Shown here piece by piece: positions 43,790 through 52,052 of a DNA stretch of 64,000 nt (position 1 is its first letter; each line of letters begins with the position of its first letter). The stretch covers positions 62,001 to 126,000 of the forward strand of contig CASEWE010000004.1 of the NCBI GenBank assembly GCA_949291555.1, in the 5' to 3' direction. The notes beneath the pieces are model-generated. The model searched no databases and had not been told where the DNA came from. It was given only the letters and a program-made list of their open reading frames with translations. The stretch comes from an uncultured Bacteroidales bacterium (GTDB lineage Bacteria; Bacteroidota; Bacteroidia; Bacteroidales; P3). The translations under genes and the position numbers were made by a program.

Positions 43790-44653
43790 ATGGAAAAAGG
43801 ATGGGCCCTTGTGACCGGAGCCAGCGGAGGAATGGGCATGGAAATCAGCCGGGCCTTGCTCAAGGCGGGCTATCCTTTGGCCATGGCTTGCCGTTGCGAG
43901 GAAAAGACCTTGCAGTGCCGCCGGCTGTTGCTGTCGGAAATTCCCGGGGCCGTGATCGACTTCCTTCCGGTGGAACTTTCCGACATGGATTCCGTGCAAG
44001 GCTTGGCGCAAGCTTTCCTGTCAAAGGGGGAGCCGCTCGACTTGCTTATGAACAATGCCGGGACGATGGAGGCCGGCCGGCAAATGACAGGCGACGGGTT
44101 CGAAAAGACGACCAGTGTCAATTATCTGGCGCCATTCCTGTTGACCATGAGGCTGTTGAAAGCCATGCGGCCGGGCAGCCGGGTCGTCAACATGGTTTCC
44201 TGCACCTATGCGGTGGGACGCCTTTCGTTTCCCGAGTTCTTCACGAAGGGGAAAAGAGGCCGTTACGCGCGCATTCCTGTCTACAGCAACACCAAGCTGG
44301 CCCTGACGCTTTTCACCCTTTCCCTTGCGGCTCGCTGCCGGGAGAAAGGCATTTGCGTCAATGCGGCCGATCCGGGTATCGTTTCGACCGAAATCATCCG
44401 GATGCACAAATGGTTCGATCCGCTTACCGATGTCTTTTTCCGTCCTTTGATCCGGAAACCCTCCCAAGGGGCGGCTACGGCTATCCGGCTGCTGCTCTCC
44501 GAGGAATGCGCGGGGGCTACCGGGCAATTTCACGCCAGCTGCCGCCCGCGCCGCTTGTCGGCGAAATACCTTGCCCATCCGCAGGCCGAGGAACTTTGGG
44601 AAGAAACCCTGAAGGCCTTGGCCGGCTGGCATCCGGAAGAAGCTTTTCAGTGA
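43790..44653 (+). CDS. Short-chain dehydrogenase (candidate 3-beta-hydroxysteroid dehydrogenase)
   Basis: NAD(P)-dependent SDR of 287 residues. The cofactor motif is TGASGGMG (9-16), NNAG is at 88-91, and the catalytic set is Asn111, Ser137, Tyr165 and Lys169 (YSNTK). An insert before the active Tyr (SFPEFFTKGKRGRYARIPV) is like that of retinol-dehydrogenase-type SDRs. It begins one base after the stop of the flavin reductase, so the two are translationally linked. In this setting it may reduce the 3-oxo group to 3-beta-hydroxy. Stereochemistry and cofactor cannot be decided from sequence. Confidence 0.8.
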   Translation: MEKGWALVTGASGGMGMEISRALLKAGYPLAMACRCEEKTLQCRRLLLSEIPGAVIDFLPVELSDMDSVQGLAQAFLSKGEPLDLLMNNAGTMEAGRQMTGDGFEKTTSVNYLAPFLLTMRLLKAMRPGSRVVNMVSCTYAVGRLSFPEFFTKGKRGRYARIPVYSNTKLALTLFTLSLAARCREKGICVNAADPGIVSTEIIRMHKWFDPLTDVFFRPLIRKPSQGAATAIRLLLSEECAGATGQFHASCRPRRLSAKYLAHPQAEELWEETLKALAGWHPEEAFQ

Positions 44654-44990
44654 GGGAAGGCTTGGAATCCCGCCCGGAAAGAGCAGGAAGCGGCCGGATG
44701 CCGGGATTCCTGCAGCGGGGATGTCCTTCCCGGCCATGCAGGCCGCATTCCGGAATCCAGGTAGCGAAGGGGGAATCCTCGAATTGCAAACGGCAATTCG
44801 AAAACGCCCGCTAAAAAGAATTTGATTATTTTTGCAATTTGCATTGCCCGGTTCCCTGCCGGGCAAGGTTCCCTTGCGGAAGGATGTCGGACAGGAGCGT
44901 TCCTGTGCCGTGCGCAAACCGCAGGAAAACCCGGAGAGGAGATACAGGCGGGCCGAAGCTGCCCGCTTTCCGCATAACAAGAAAAAAGAG
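44654..44990. other. 337-base gap between the steroid cluster and rpoZ
   Basis: No gene seen. It contains a perfect 7-bp hairpin, GAATTGC (44781-44787) / GCAATTC (44793-44799), and the rpoZ -7 box 28 bases further on. About 156 bases of leader would precede rpoZ. The hairpin has no T-run. Confidence 0.55.
44827..44834 (+). promoter_or_regulatory. -7 promoter box for rpoZ-coaBC-DUF4835-recN
   Basis: TATTTTTG, an exact TAnnTTTG match. It gives the downstream housekeeping genes a promoter independent of the inserted steroid genes. Confidence 0.55.
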
Positions 44991-45341
44991 ATGGATTACA
45001 AGAAAATCAAAGCCAGCCACGAGGCCATTACCCGCGATTTGTCGGATTTCGACAAGGAAACCGGCAACATCTACGAGACCGTTGTGAACCTTGCCAAGCG
45101 CGCCAACCAGATTTCTTCGGCCCTCCGCCAGGAATTGGTCAACAAGATTTCGGAATTCGCTTCCCAAAGCGCGGCGGCCGACGGCATCGACGAGATTTAC
45201 GAAAACCGCGAGCAGATAGAAATAGCGCGTTATTACGAACAGCTTCCCAAACCTACCTTGATCGCCACGCAGGAACTGCTCGACGGATCGCTTTGCTTCC
45301 GCCGTCCGGTCAAGGAAGATTCGTTGGAGCAAATCCTTTAG
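44991..45341 (+). CDS. rpoZ: RNA polymerase omega subunit
   Basis: Small RNAP assembly subunit of the Bacteroidota type. From the ATG at 44991 it has 116 residues. The core (NIYETVVNLAKRANQISSALRQELVNKISEF) matches the RpoZ/RpoK helix with the conserved Ala-Asn-Gln-Ile. The C-terminal half is acidic. The frame is open upstream but lacks likely coding sequence there. coaBC starts 10 bases after its stop, as is usual in the phylum. Confidence 0.88.
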   Translation: MDYKKIKASHEAITRDLSDFDKETGNIYETVVNLAKRANQISSALRQELVNKISEFASQSAAADGIDEIYENREQIEIARYYEQLPKPTLIATQELLDGSLCFRRPVKEDSLEQIL

Positions 45342-45350
45342 CGCTTGCCC

Positions 45351-46577
45351 ATGCTGCTGAAAGGGAAACGGATCCTGCTGGGAATCTGCGGCGGCGTTGC
45401 CGCCTGCAAGTCGCTGGCCTTGTTGCGGCTGCTGATGAAGGAAGGTGCCGAGGCACGTTGCGTTTGCACGCCGGCAGCCTTGCAGTTCGTCACGCCTTTG
45501 AGCATCGAGGCCCTGAGCGGCTATCCGCTCTTCCACGATCTTTTCGCGCCGAGGGATTTGCCTGCCACCGCGCACGTGGGGCTTTCCGACTGGGCCGATT
45601 ACCTTATCGTGGCCCCGGCCACGGCCAACACCTTGGCCAAATTCGCCCATGGCATAGCCGACAACGCCCTCACGACGCTTTTCAACGCTTTCGACAAAAG
45701 GACTTTGGCGGTGCCGGCCATGAACACGCGCATGTTCCGCAATCCGGCCACGCAGGCCAACCTGCAACTGCTCCGTTCCCGCGGCGTGGAAGTCATGCCT
45801 CCCGGGGAAGGCTTCCTTGCCTGCGGGGCCCAAGGCGAAGGCCGCATGCCGGAGCCGGAAGAAATCCTCCGTCATTTCCTTTCCCTTTCGTTCGCCAAGG
45901 AAGACGCTTTCTTCAAAGGCAAGCATGTCTTGCTCACGGCAGGACCGACCCGGGAACGCATCGATCCGGTCCGTTTCCTTTCCAACCGTTCCACCGGGAA
46001 AATGGGAAGCCGCATCGCCGACGAGCTCCAGCAGAGAGGTGCCTTGGTCCATTTCGTGTGCGGCCCCTTGCAGGCTTGTCCGAAAGGCAGCCCTTTCGAG
46101 ACCGTTGCGGTAGAATCTGCCCGTGAAATGTACCAGGCTTGTTTGGAACGCTGGCCGGAAATGGACATGGGAATCCTTTCGGCTGCGGTGGCCGATTACG
46201 CGCCCAAGGAAATATCGCCGGTCAAAATCAAGAAGGCGGGCGGCGGGTTCCCGATGGAATTGGAGCGCACGCCCGACATCCTGCTCGAACTGGGACGGGA
46301 GAAACGGGCCGGCCAGCTTCTGACCGGTTTTGCGCTCGAGACCGACCATGAATTGGAAAATGCCCGGGAAAAACTTCGGCGGAAAAATGCTGATTTGTTG
46401 GTACTCAATAGCCTGCGCGATCCGGGCGCGGGTTTTGCCGTGGAAACCAACCGGGTTTGCTTCTTAGACAGGGAAGGAGGGGTGGACGACCGGCCTATCG
46501 CCTCGAAAGAAGAGGTGGCCGCTTGGATATTGGACAAACTTGCCGGAATGGGAACTTCCGGCGCCCTTAAATCCTAA
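45351..46577 (+). CDS. coaBC: Bifunctional CoaBC (PPC decarboxylase / PPC synthetase)
   Basis: Two consecutive steps of coenzyme A synthesis. The 408-residue protein has the flavin decarboxylase domain (ICGGVAACKSLALLR, VAPATANTLAKFAHGIADN, PAMNTRMFRNPATQ, and the active Cys in GFLACGAQGEGRM) and the synthetase domain (TAGPTRERIDPVRFLSNRSTGKMG, AAVADYAP, KIKK, LTGFALETD). The ATG at 45351 is preferred to an in-frame TTG at 45345. DUF4835 begins 4 bases after the stop. Confidence 0.96.
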   Translation: MLLKGKRILLGICGGVAACKSLALLRLLMKEGAEARCVCTPAALQFVTPLSIEALSGYPLFHDLFAPRDLPATAHVGLSDWADYLIVAPATANTLAKFAHGIADNALTTLFNAFDKRTLAVPAMNTRMFRNPATQANLQLLRSRGVEVMPPGEGFLACGAQGEGRMPEPEEILRHFLSLSFAKEDAFFKGKHVLLTAGPTRERIDPVRFLSNRSTGKMGSRIADELQQRGALVHFVCGPLQACPKGSPFETVAVESAREMYQACLERWPEMDMGILSAAVADYAPKEISPVKIKKAGGGFPMELERTPDILLELGREKRAGQLLTGFALETDHELENAREKLRRKNADLLVLNSLRDPGAGFAVETNRVCFLDREGGVDDRPIASKEEVAAWILDKLAGMGTSGALKS

Positions 46578-46581
46578 GCCC

Positions 46582-47526
46582 ATGCTTCGATTTTTTTCAA
46601 AACTTCCGGCAAAATGCCTGTTCGGCTTGTCGTTGCTGCTTGCTCCCGTATTCCTGCAAGGCCAGGAACTGGACTGCAAGGTGAACGTGGTTTCAACCAA
46701 GATCACTTCCGGCGACAAGTCCGTGTTCGAAGTCCTTTCAAAGGCGCTCAACCAGTTCATGAACGGGCGCCGCTGGACCAATATCCGCTTCCAGGCCCAG
46801 GAAAAGATCCCTTGTTCCATGACGATCGACATCCAGGAGTACAACAGCGGGAACGGGCAGGTGAAAGCCTACCTTTCGGTGCAGCTGCTCAGGCCCTGCT
46901 TCAAGTCTACCTACAGCAGCACGCTGTTGAACGTGATCGACCGCGATTTCAGCTTCCAGTACGTGAAGAACGACCCTCTGGACTATAACGACAACAGCAT
47001 CGGCAGCAATCTTACGGCCACGCTGGCATTTTACGCCTACATTATCCTGGGCAATTATTTCGACTCTTTCGCGCCCCGTGGCGGAGCGGTCTTTTTCGAC
47101 CGGGCCAGCCAGATCGTCATGCAGGCCCAGTCCTTTGCCGAGCAAGGCTGGCGGTCTTCGGAACGCAACGACAAGAACCGTTACTGGATTTCCGAAAGCT
47201 ACAACAACGCCAATTACCAAGCCATCCACGAAGTCCTGTACCGGTATTTCCGTTTGGGGATGGACATGATGTACGACGACCCGGCCACAGCCCGGGCCAA
47301 CATCCTGCAAGCCATGGAGCAGTTGGCCCAATTGCGCAAGCAGCGCCCGGGCCTGGCTTGCATCCAGCTCTTCATGGAGGCGAGGGCGGACGAATTAGTG
47401 AACATTTACCAACCGGCCGCCCAGGCGGAGAAACAGGAAGCCACCGACCTTTTCATAAGCCTGGATGCAGCCAATGTGGCTACCTACAAGCGCATTCTTT
47501 CCGGGAATACGGCCGTGGCGCGTTGA
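46582..47526 (+). CDS. DUF4835 exported protein
   Basis: A 314-residue protein of unknown function, conserved between coaBC and recN in Bacteroidota. A signal peptide (about residues 1-27, ending LQG-QE) is followed by the family opening ELDCKVNVVSTKI. FYAYIILGNYFDSFAPRGG and the long helical C-terminal half are typical. It is presumably periplasmic. The ATG at 46582 follows coaBC closely. Confidence 0.88.
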   Translation: MLRFFSKLPAKCLFGLSLLLAPVFLQGQELDCKVNVVSTKITSGDKSVFEVLSKALNQFMNGRRWTNIRFQAQEKIPCSMTIDIQEYNSGNGQVKAYLSVQLLRPCFKSTYSSTLLNVIDRDFSFQYVKNDPLDYNDNSIGSNLTATLAFYAYIILGNYFDSFAPRGGAVFFDRASQIVMQAQSFAEQGWRSSERNDKNRYWISESYNNANYQAIHEVLYRYFRLGMDMMYDDPATARANILQAMEQLAQLRKQRPGLACIQLFMEARADELVNIYQPAAQAEKQEATDLFISLDAANVATYKRILSGNTAVAR

Positions 47527-47619
47527 AGGCGGGCGGCCCGCCGGCAGGGGAGGACCCTTGCGGCCGGCAAGCCTCATCGGGGGCATCCCGCTGCATGTAG
47601 GCGGCACGAAAGCGAGACT

Positions 47620-49278
47620 ATGTTACGAGACCTGCACATACGCAATTACGCCCTTATCCGTCAAGCCGATTTGGACTTTTCACCCGGTTTCTGCGTCATA
47701 ACCGGCGAGACCGGGGCGGGAAAATCGATTCTTGTCGGGGCGTTGGGCTTGCTGCTGGGCAACCGGGCCGATACGGGCGTCCTTTTCGAGAAGGATCGGA
47801 AATGCGTGATTGAAGCCGGTTTCGAGGCAAGTGGAACGGATTTGCCGGACTTTTTCCAACAGCACGATCTGGACTGGAACAACGGGGACTTGATCTTGAG
47901 GCGGGAAATTCTTCCGGCCGGCAAGTCGCGGGCGTTCGTCAACGATACCCCGGTTACCCTGCCTGTCTTGAAAGAAATCTCCGCAGCCTTGGTCGACATC
48001 CATTCCCAGCATGGCACGTTGGCGTTGAATACGGCCTCTTTCCAGCTCAGGCTGCTCGACAGTTACCTCTCCGACAAGTCGCTGCCCGCCCTTTACCGGG
48101 AATGCTACCGCCAGTACGAATCGATACGCAGGCAACTGGCCGACTTGCGCCAGAGGCGGGATCAAACCGAAAAGGAGAAGGATTACTGGCAGTTCCTTTA
48201 TCAGGAATTGTGTTCGCTCCAGCTCAAGGAAGGCGAGCAGGAGGAGATGGAGCAAGCCTTGGAAACCCTTTCCCATGCCCAGGCCCTTCGCGAAACTTTC
48301 GCGGAAAGCCTTGCCCGGCTCGACGGGGAGGAACTGGGCGTTTTGCCCTTGCTGAAGCAAACCGTGCGGGACTTGCGGAAAATAGCGCCTTTCCATCCCG
48401 GCCTTTCCGCGTCCATGGAACGCTGGGAGCCGGTGGTGGTGGAGATAGACGATCTGCGTTGCGACTTGCAGAAATGGATGGATTCGGTCAATGACGACCC
48501 CGCCCTGAAGCAGCGATACGAGGAGCGCCTCGACCTGCTTTACCGCATGGAGAAAAAACACCAGGTGGAGGATGTCTCCGGTTTGATCCGGATCCGGGAA
48601 AGCCTCTCGGGCAAGTTGCAGGAAAGCGAAACCGGGCAGGCGGAATTGGAGCGCCTCGAAGAAGTTTTCGAAAAGAAGCAGCAGGAAACCGAAGCCTTGG
48701 CCCTGCGCCTGAGCCAAGCCCGCCGGGAAGCGGCCGAAAGCTTGCAGGCGGCCATCCTCAAAGCGCTCTCCGGTCTGGCCATGGGGAACGCCCGCTTGGA
48801 AATCGCCCTCGCTCCGCTCCCGGCGCCCGGGCCGGAGGGGAAAGACCGGATAAGCTTCCTTTTCAGCGCCAATCCGGGAGCGCCCATGGACGAAATAGCC
48901 AAAGTGGCTTCGGGCGGGGAACTTTCGCGCTTGATGCTGGCCGTGAAATCGGTCGTTCATCAGGACCGGCTTATCGGGACGCTGATCCTGGACGAAATCG
49001 ATACGGGCGTTTCCGGCAATATCGCCGCCAAAGTGGCCCGGATGATGAAGGGCATGAGCCGGCACATGCAAGTGATAGCCATCACCCACTTGCCCCAGAT
49101 AGCCGCTGCTGCCGACGCGCACTACTGGGTATGCAAAAGCGTGGAAGGCGGGGAAAGCGCGTCGCATTTGCGCAAGCTCGATGCCCGAGGGCATCTGGAA
49201 CATATCGCTTCGATGCTGAGCAACGGCAATCCGGGGCCGGCGGCCATGCGGGCTGCCGAGGAGATGATAAGAGGATAG
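47620..49278 (+). CDS. recN: DNA repair protein RecN
   Basis: SMC-like ATPase that acts in double-strand-break repair. The 552-residue protein has Walker A GETGAGKS (29-36), a long coiled coil with many Gln/Glu/Arg residues (about 150-385), the signature SGGELSRLMLAVKSV and Walker B LILDEIDTGVSG, followed by the H-loop VIAITHLPQIAA. It closes the conserved rpoZ-coaBC-DUF4835-recN string. Confidence 0.96.
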   Translation: MLRDLHIRNYALIRQADLDFSPGFCVITGETGAGKSILVGALGLLLGNRADTGVLFEKDRKCVIEAGFEASGTDLPDFFQQHDLDWNNGDLILRREILPAGKSRAFVNDTPVTLPVLKEISAALVDIHSQHGTLALNTASFQLRLLDSYLSDKSLPALYRECYRQYESIRRQLADLRQRRDQTEKEKDYWQFLYQELCSLQLKEGEQEEMEQALETLSHAQALRETFAESLARLDGEELGVLPLLKQTVRDLRKIAPFHPGLSASMERWEPVVVEIDDLRCDLQKWMDSVNDDPALKQRYEERLDLLYRMEKKHQVEDVSGLIRIRESLSGKLQESETGQAELERLEEVFEKKQQETEALALRLSQARREAAESLQAAILKALSGLAMGNARLEIALAPLPAPGPEGKDRISFLFSANPGAPMDEIAKVASGGELSRLMLAVKSVVHQDRLIGTLILDEIDTGVSGNIAAKVARMMKGMSRHMQVIAITHLPQIAAAADAHYWVCKSVEGGESASHLRKLDARGHLEHIASMLSNGNPGPAAMRAAEEMIRG

Positions 49279-49282
49279 GAGG
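49277..49282 (+). promoter_or_regulatory. Shine-Dalgarno site deciding a TTG start
   Basis: AGGAGG lies 5 bases before the TTG at 49288. Strong SD sites are unusual in Bacteroidota, and this one supports the non-ATG start of the TPR gene. It overlaps the recN stop. Confidence 0.55.
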
Positions 49283-49287
49283 CAGGA

Positions 49288-50820
49288 TTGGTAGATTCCA
49301 TCGACAATTACTTGGACGAAGAAGCTTCGCGCTTGTTCAAGCGTTACCAGGACGATTGCCGGAACGGCGCTTCGGGTTTTTACGATGCGGACGAGTACGC
49401 CTCGGTCGTAAGCACGTTGATGCTGTACGAGGATTTTCCCCAAGCCATGCAGGTATTGGGACAAGCCCGGGAACGGTTCCCTTCCTCGGTCGAGCTCAAG
49501 CTCAAGCAAGCCGAATTGGATCTGGAGGCCGGCTTTTCGCGGCAAGCCCTTTCCATCATCGAGGATCTGGAGAGGGTCGAGCCTTACCTGTTCGAAGTGC
49601 ATCTTGTCAAAGGGCATGTCCTGAAGGAACTCTCCCGCATCGACCAGGCTCGTGAAGCCTTCCTCGCGGCCCGGGCGAACGGGGCCGAGGATATCGATGT
49701 GGAGATGGGGCTGGCAGCGGTCGAGCTCAAATCCGGTAACAGCAGGGAAGCCTGGGAACACATGCGGAAGTTCATCGGTTTCGAATCGGACACGGTGGAA
49801 ACCGGGAACCGTTTCATCGACATGGCCGTGGAAGGGGATTTGCTGCCCCAGGCCATGGAATTTGTCCGGAAACTCCTCAAAGAGAACCCTTACCGCGTAT
49901 TGTACTGGAAAATGCTGAGCGAGCTGGCTGAAGAAGCGCATTGCTACGAGCAGGCATTGGAGGCCGAGGACTTCGTCCTGGCCATTATTCCCGAGGACAA
50001 GGAAGCCTGGCTGCGGAAATTCCGGTTGCTGGAATTCATCGACACCGATGAAAACCAATTGGAATTTTACCTCGAACTGGAAAAGAGGACCGAAGATGCC
50101 GGGGAACGGGTCGCGGTATGGCTGCGCATAGCCCAGGAATACGAGCTGGCCGAAAATTTTCCAAACGCCTGGAAATACTACCAGCGGCTTCTTTCATTTC
50201 CCGATACCCGGCAATACGCCCTTTTCCGCTGCGGGGTCCTCTGCCATTTTTTCCACGATACCGCTGCCGCCTTGCGCTATTTCCGCATGGCGCTTGCCGA
50301 GCCGGAAGCCCCGGAAAGCGATCCGGGCAACACGGCGCGGATTTACCGGGCCATGGCCCGCAGCTTTTATTACAGGGGCGAAGCCGACTTGAACTGGGAA
50401 TACAACAAGAAAGCTTGCGAAACCAGCCCGGATGACCGTTTCCATTTGTACGCCCTTGTCGAAGATGCCTGCGATTTCGGATTGCAGGGGCAAGCGCTCG
50501 CCTATGTGGAAGGCTTGCAAGCGGCATCCCCGTCCCCATTCCTGGATCTTTGCCGGGCAGTCTTGGAATACGAAAGCGGAAACCGGGAAGATTCCTATGC
50601 GTATTTTGCCAAGGCCTTGTCGCTGGATGCCGAGTCTTGCCGGGACGCCGATGTCCGTTTTGCGGGGTATTACCAGGCCGATCCGCGCATAGGGGAATTG
50701 CGCGATGCCGTTTCGCCTCCTTTTGACGAAGAAAACATAGAAGACGAGGAACCTTACGGTTTCTACGGCCCTGACTGGGACGGGCAGGGCGACGGCGTCG
50801 TCTCGGTCCCTCTTTCCTGA
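49288..50820 (+). CDS. TPR-repeat protein
   Basis: A 510-residue soluble protein with no signal peptide, built of TPR-like helical pairs throughout (for example YASVVSTLMLYEDFPQAMQVL, ALSIIEDLERVEPYLFEVHL, YYQRLLSFPDTRQYALFRCGVLC). The C-terminal 40 residues are acidic (FDEENIEDEEPYGFYGPDW). Such proteins act as scaffolds; no partner is apparent. The start is a TTG, chosen because of the SD site. It follows recN by 9 bases, so it is probably in the same operon. Confidence 0.82.
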   Translation: MVDSIDNYLDEEASRLFKRYQDDCRNGASGFYDADEYASVVSTLMLYEDFPQAMQVLGQARERFPSSVELKLKQAELDLEAGFSRQALSIIEDLERVEPYLFEVHLVKGHVLKELSRIDQAREAFLAARANGAEDIDVEMGLAAVELKSGNSREAWEHMRKFIGFESDTVETGNRFIDMAVEGDLLPQAMEFVRKLLKENPYRVLYWKMLSELAEEAHCYEQALEAEDFVLAIIPEDKEAWLRKFRLLEFIDTDENQLEFYLELEKRTEDAGERVAVWLRIAQEYELAENFPNAWKYYQRLLSFPDTRQYALFRCGVLCHFFHDTAAALRYFRMALAEPEAPESDPGNTARIYRAMARSFYYRGEADLNWEYNKKACETSPDDRFHLYALVEDACDFGLQGQALAYVEGLQAASPSPFLDLCRAVLEYESGNREDSYAYFAKALSLDAESCRDADVRFAGYYQADPRIGELRDAVSPPFDEENIEDEEPYGFYGPDWDGQGDGVVSVPLS

Positions 50821-50952
50821 ACGCGCGACGCCGCCGGCCGCTGGCGCGTCCGGGATTCCGATGAAAGCCGCATCCGGGCGGAAATTCCCGCACCCGCGAA
50901 AAAAAAACAGCCGCCTTGCCATGCCGGGGAAAGGGCAAAAAACAGCGAAGAC

Positions 50953-51807
50953 ATGCAGGAACTTGTCCGTTTCGCCCTGATAGGGCACCCCTTGGGCCAT
51001 TCTTTTTCGGAGCGTTTTTTCCAGGAAAAATTCCGCAAGGAAGGCTTGTGCGGCTACGGTTACGAAAACCTGGATGTGGAAGACCCCGATGCCGTGTTCC
51101 CGCAGCTGAAGAAGCAAGCCCTTTACCGGGGTTTCAATGTTACGGCGCCCTACAAGCAGCGCATTCTCCCGTATATCGACGAACTCTCGCCCGAAGCCAA
51201 GGCGGTCGGGGCGGTGAACGTGATCAAGGTCTGCGGGCAACGGTGGTTCGGCTTCAATACCGATTGCGCCGGTTTTTCCGAAAGCCTGGAACACTTCTTG
51301 CCGGAGACTTGCCGTCTGGAAGAAAGCTCTGCCGGCCCGGCCGGGGGCCAGATGGAGGAAGAAGCCTCCCTGCGGGCCATGGTCCTGGGGAACGGGGGGG
51401 CTTCCCGGGCCGTGCAGCATGTCTTGGGGCGGAAAAAGATACCCTTTGTCCTGGTTTGCCGGGAACCTTCGCGCGCGGAAGGCTTGCTCCCGGAGGCTTG
51501 CGTGGCGAAATCCTACGCGGAAGTGGACGAAGCCTGCCTGCGGGCTTGCCGCTTGGTGGTCAACGCCACTTCCTTGGGCATGTACCCGCATGCCGGTTCC
51601 GCCCCGCCGATTCCTTACGCCGCGGCCGGATCGGCCCATCGGGCGTTCGATTTGGTCTATAATCCTGCTTGTACCTTATTCATGGCGCGTTTTGCCGAAG
51701 CCGGGGCCCAAGTGAAAAACGGTCTGGAAATGCTGCACGTCCAAGCGCGGGAAGCTTGGAAAATCTGGACTTCGCCCTTGCAAGGCCCCGGTCTGTCCCT
51801 CCCTTAG
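50953..51807 (+). CDS. aroE: Shikimate dehydrogenase
   Basis: Reduces 3-dehydroshikimate to shikimate in aromatic amino acid synthesis. The 284-residue protein has the substrate site LIGHPLGHSFSERFF, the catalytic Lys in NVTAPYKQ, GAVNVI, and FNTDCAGF. The NADP domain has VLGNGGASRAVQHVL and NATSLGMYP. An Ala/Glu/Gly-rich insert of about 20 residues (117-136) precedes the nucleotide-binding domain. It is convergent with the EEP gene. Confidence 0.94.
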   Translation: MQELVRFALIGHPLGHSFSERFFQEKFRKEGLCGYGYENLDVEDPDAVFPQLKKQALYRGFNVTAPYKQRILPYIDELSPEAKAVGAVNVIKVCGQRWFGFNTDCAGFSESLEHFLPETCRLEESSAGPAGGQMEEEASLRAMVLGNGGASRAVQHVLGRKKIPFVLVCREPSRAEGLLPEACVAKSYAEVDEACLRACRLVVNATSLGMYPHAGSAPPIPYAAAGSAHRAFDLVYNPACTLFMARFAEAGAQVKNGLEMLHVQAREAWKIWTSPLQGPGLSLP

Positions 51808-52002
51808 TTTTCCCAGCGACCTCCGGTCTTTCCGGCCTTTCGAACGCCTTTTGCCCGTCTTGCCGGCGGGGATGGGGAAATCCGCATCGTTGATCTTTCC
51901 AGCGCCCGCCTTGCGGGTTGAAGACTTCCGCCAAGCCTCGGGTCGCGGGTAAATCCGCATCATCGGTCTTTCCAGCGCCTTCGGTTTTTCTGGCCTTTCG
52001 AA
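51805..52002. repeat. Degenerate direct repeats between aroE and the EEP gene
   Basis: Two families of direct repeats interlock. One copy pair, 51814-51844 and 51973-52002, ends in ggcctttcgaa. The other pair, 51878-51906 and 51951-51979, begins aaatccgcatc, ends tttccagcgcc and differs at about 3 of 29 positions. The second and first types overlap at 51973-51979, so a composite unit of about 50 bp is likely. No open frame or T-run hairpin explains them. Confidence 0.7.
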
Positions 52003-52052
52003 TAGTCCCTGCCTGTCCTTGATTCCGGATTTTCCCGAAGCCATGGCGGGAA

